From contig NZ_JAAGOA010000014.1 of assembly GCF_010550675.1 (NCBI RefSeq), forward strand, positions 1-64,000: DNA of 64,000 nucleotides, in the 5' to 3' direction. Positions 63,973 through 64,000 of this stretch are shown piece by piece (positions within the stretch are counted from its first letter, which is position 1; every line of letters starts with the position of its first letter). The position numbers and the translations under genes were made by a program. The notes below the pieces were generated by a model. The model did no database searches. It saw only the letters and a program-made list of their open reading frames with translations, and was not told the DNA's origin. The stretch comes from Phytoactinopolyspora halotolerans. GTDB lineage: Bacteria > Actinomycetota > Actinomycetes > Jiangellales > Jiangellaceae.

Positions 63973-64000
63973 GCACCCGTGTGGTGGTGATCGGGGATGC
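63969..64000 (+). CDS. Start of a carbohydrate kinase-like gene (partial)
   Basis: ATG 63969 overlaps the previous TGA. The visible residues MSTRVVVIGDA match the beginning of PfkB-type kinases, including the HldE/RfaE heptose kinase that follows gmhA in similar clusters. Only 11 residues are in the window, so the call rests chiefly on context. Confidence 0.5.
   Translation, partial: MSTRVVVIGD

Noticed and set aside
1-64000. CRISPR arrays, tRNA or rRNA genes, insertion sequences, prophage
   Set aside because: No regularly spaced repeats, cloverleaf-like intergenic segments, transposase genes or terminal inverted repeats were seen.

Overview
The window is high-GC DNA with strong G/C bias at third codon positions. 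Its gene content (ClpX, F420-type pyridoxamine-oxidase-fold protein, AfsR-like BTAD regulator, WYL and MmyB-type regulators, many ABC sugar importers, Tat-exported proteins) points to a soil or plant-associated actinobacterium; genus cannot be fixed from sequence reading alone. Many genes appear to be leaderless: a TANNNT box lies 6-7 nt upstream of the start codon. Others carry clear AGGAGG-like ribosome sites. No tRNA, rRNA, CRISPR array, insertion sequence or prophage was seen.

Layout. 1-9.8 kb: the 3' end of clpX, two small ORFs, then single genes (oxidoreductase plus solute-binding lipoprotein, aldehyde dehydrogenase, nucleotidyltransferase-fold protein, Rdx-family protein, an unrecognised Tat-exported protein, epoxide hydrolase divergent from a WYL regulator). 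9.9-13.9 kb: a sugar ABC operon ending in a YesL-like membrane protein. 14-19.8 kb: miscellaneous genes, including a TauE-type transporter, a subtilase with an altered triad, a CREST-superfamily membrane protein and a GlxA-type regulator. 19.9-25.3 kb: a second sugar ABC operon with a ROK repressor; both promoters carry a matching operator-like sequence. 25.4-31.5 kb: a frameshifted AfsR-like regulator, an MmyB-type regulator and ilvD. 31.6-39 kb: an accessory stretch with an AbiEi-like/Fic fusion, a J-domain protein, an esterase-like gene cut by a nonsense codon, an ArsR/SRPBCC pair, a SHOCT protein and a decayed Rpn nuclease.

39-58 kb is the most coherent accessory locus: two related secreted toroid-like proteins (one broken), a third ABC sugar importer split around a divergent promoter, a Gfo/Idh/MocA dehydrogenase, a cytoplasmic heparinase II/III-like lyase, a live and an apparently dead amidohydrolase side by side, two regulators, an FAH-type hydrolase, and two PLP aminotransferases. 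The parts fit import and intracellular breakdown of an acidic or amino-sugar-containing oligosaccharide, but the substrate is not known. A shared GTCCTAAAC motif links the transporter promoters to the AraC-type regulator promoter.

58-64 kb: a phosphotransferase, small stress-type genes, then a tightly overlapping glycan operon (GT2, GT9, GT4, a GmhA-like isomerase and the start of what looks like a sugar kinase) that resembles a heptose-synthesis and glycosylation cluster and runs off the window edge.
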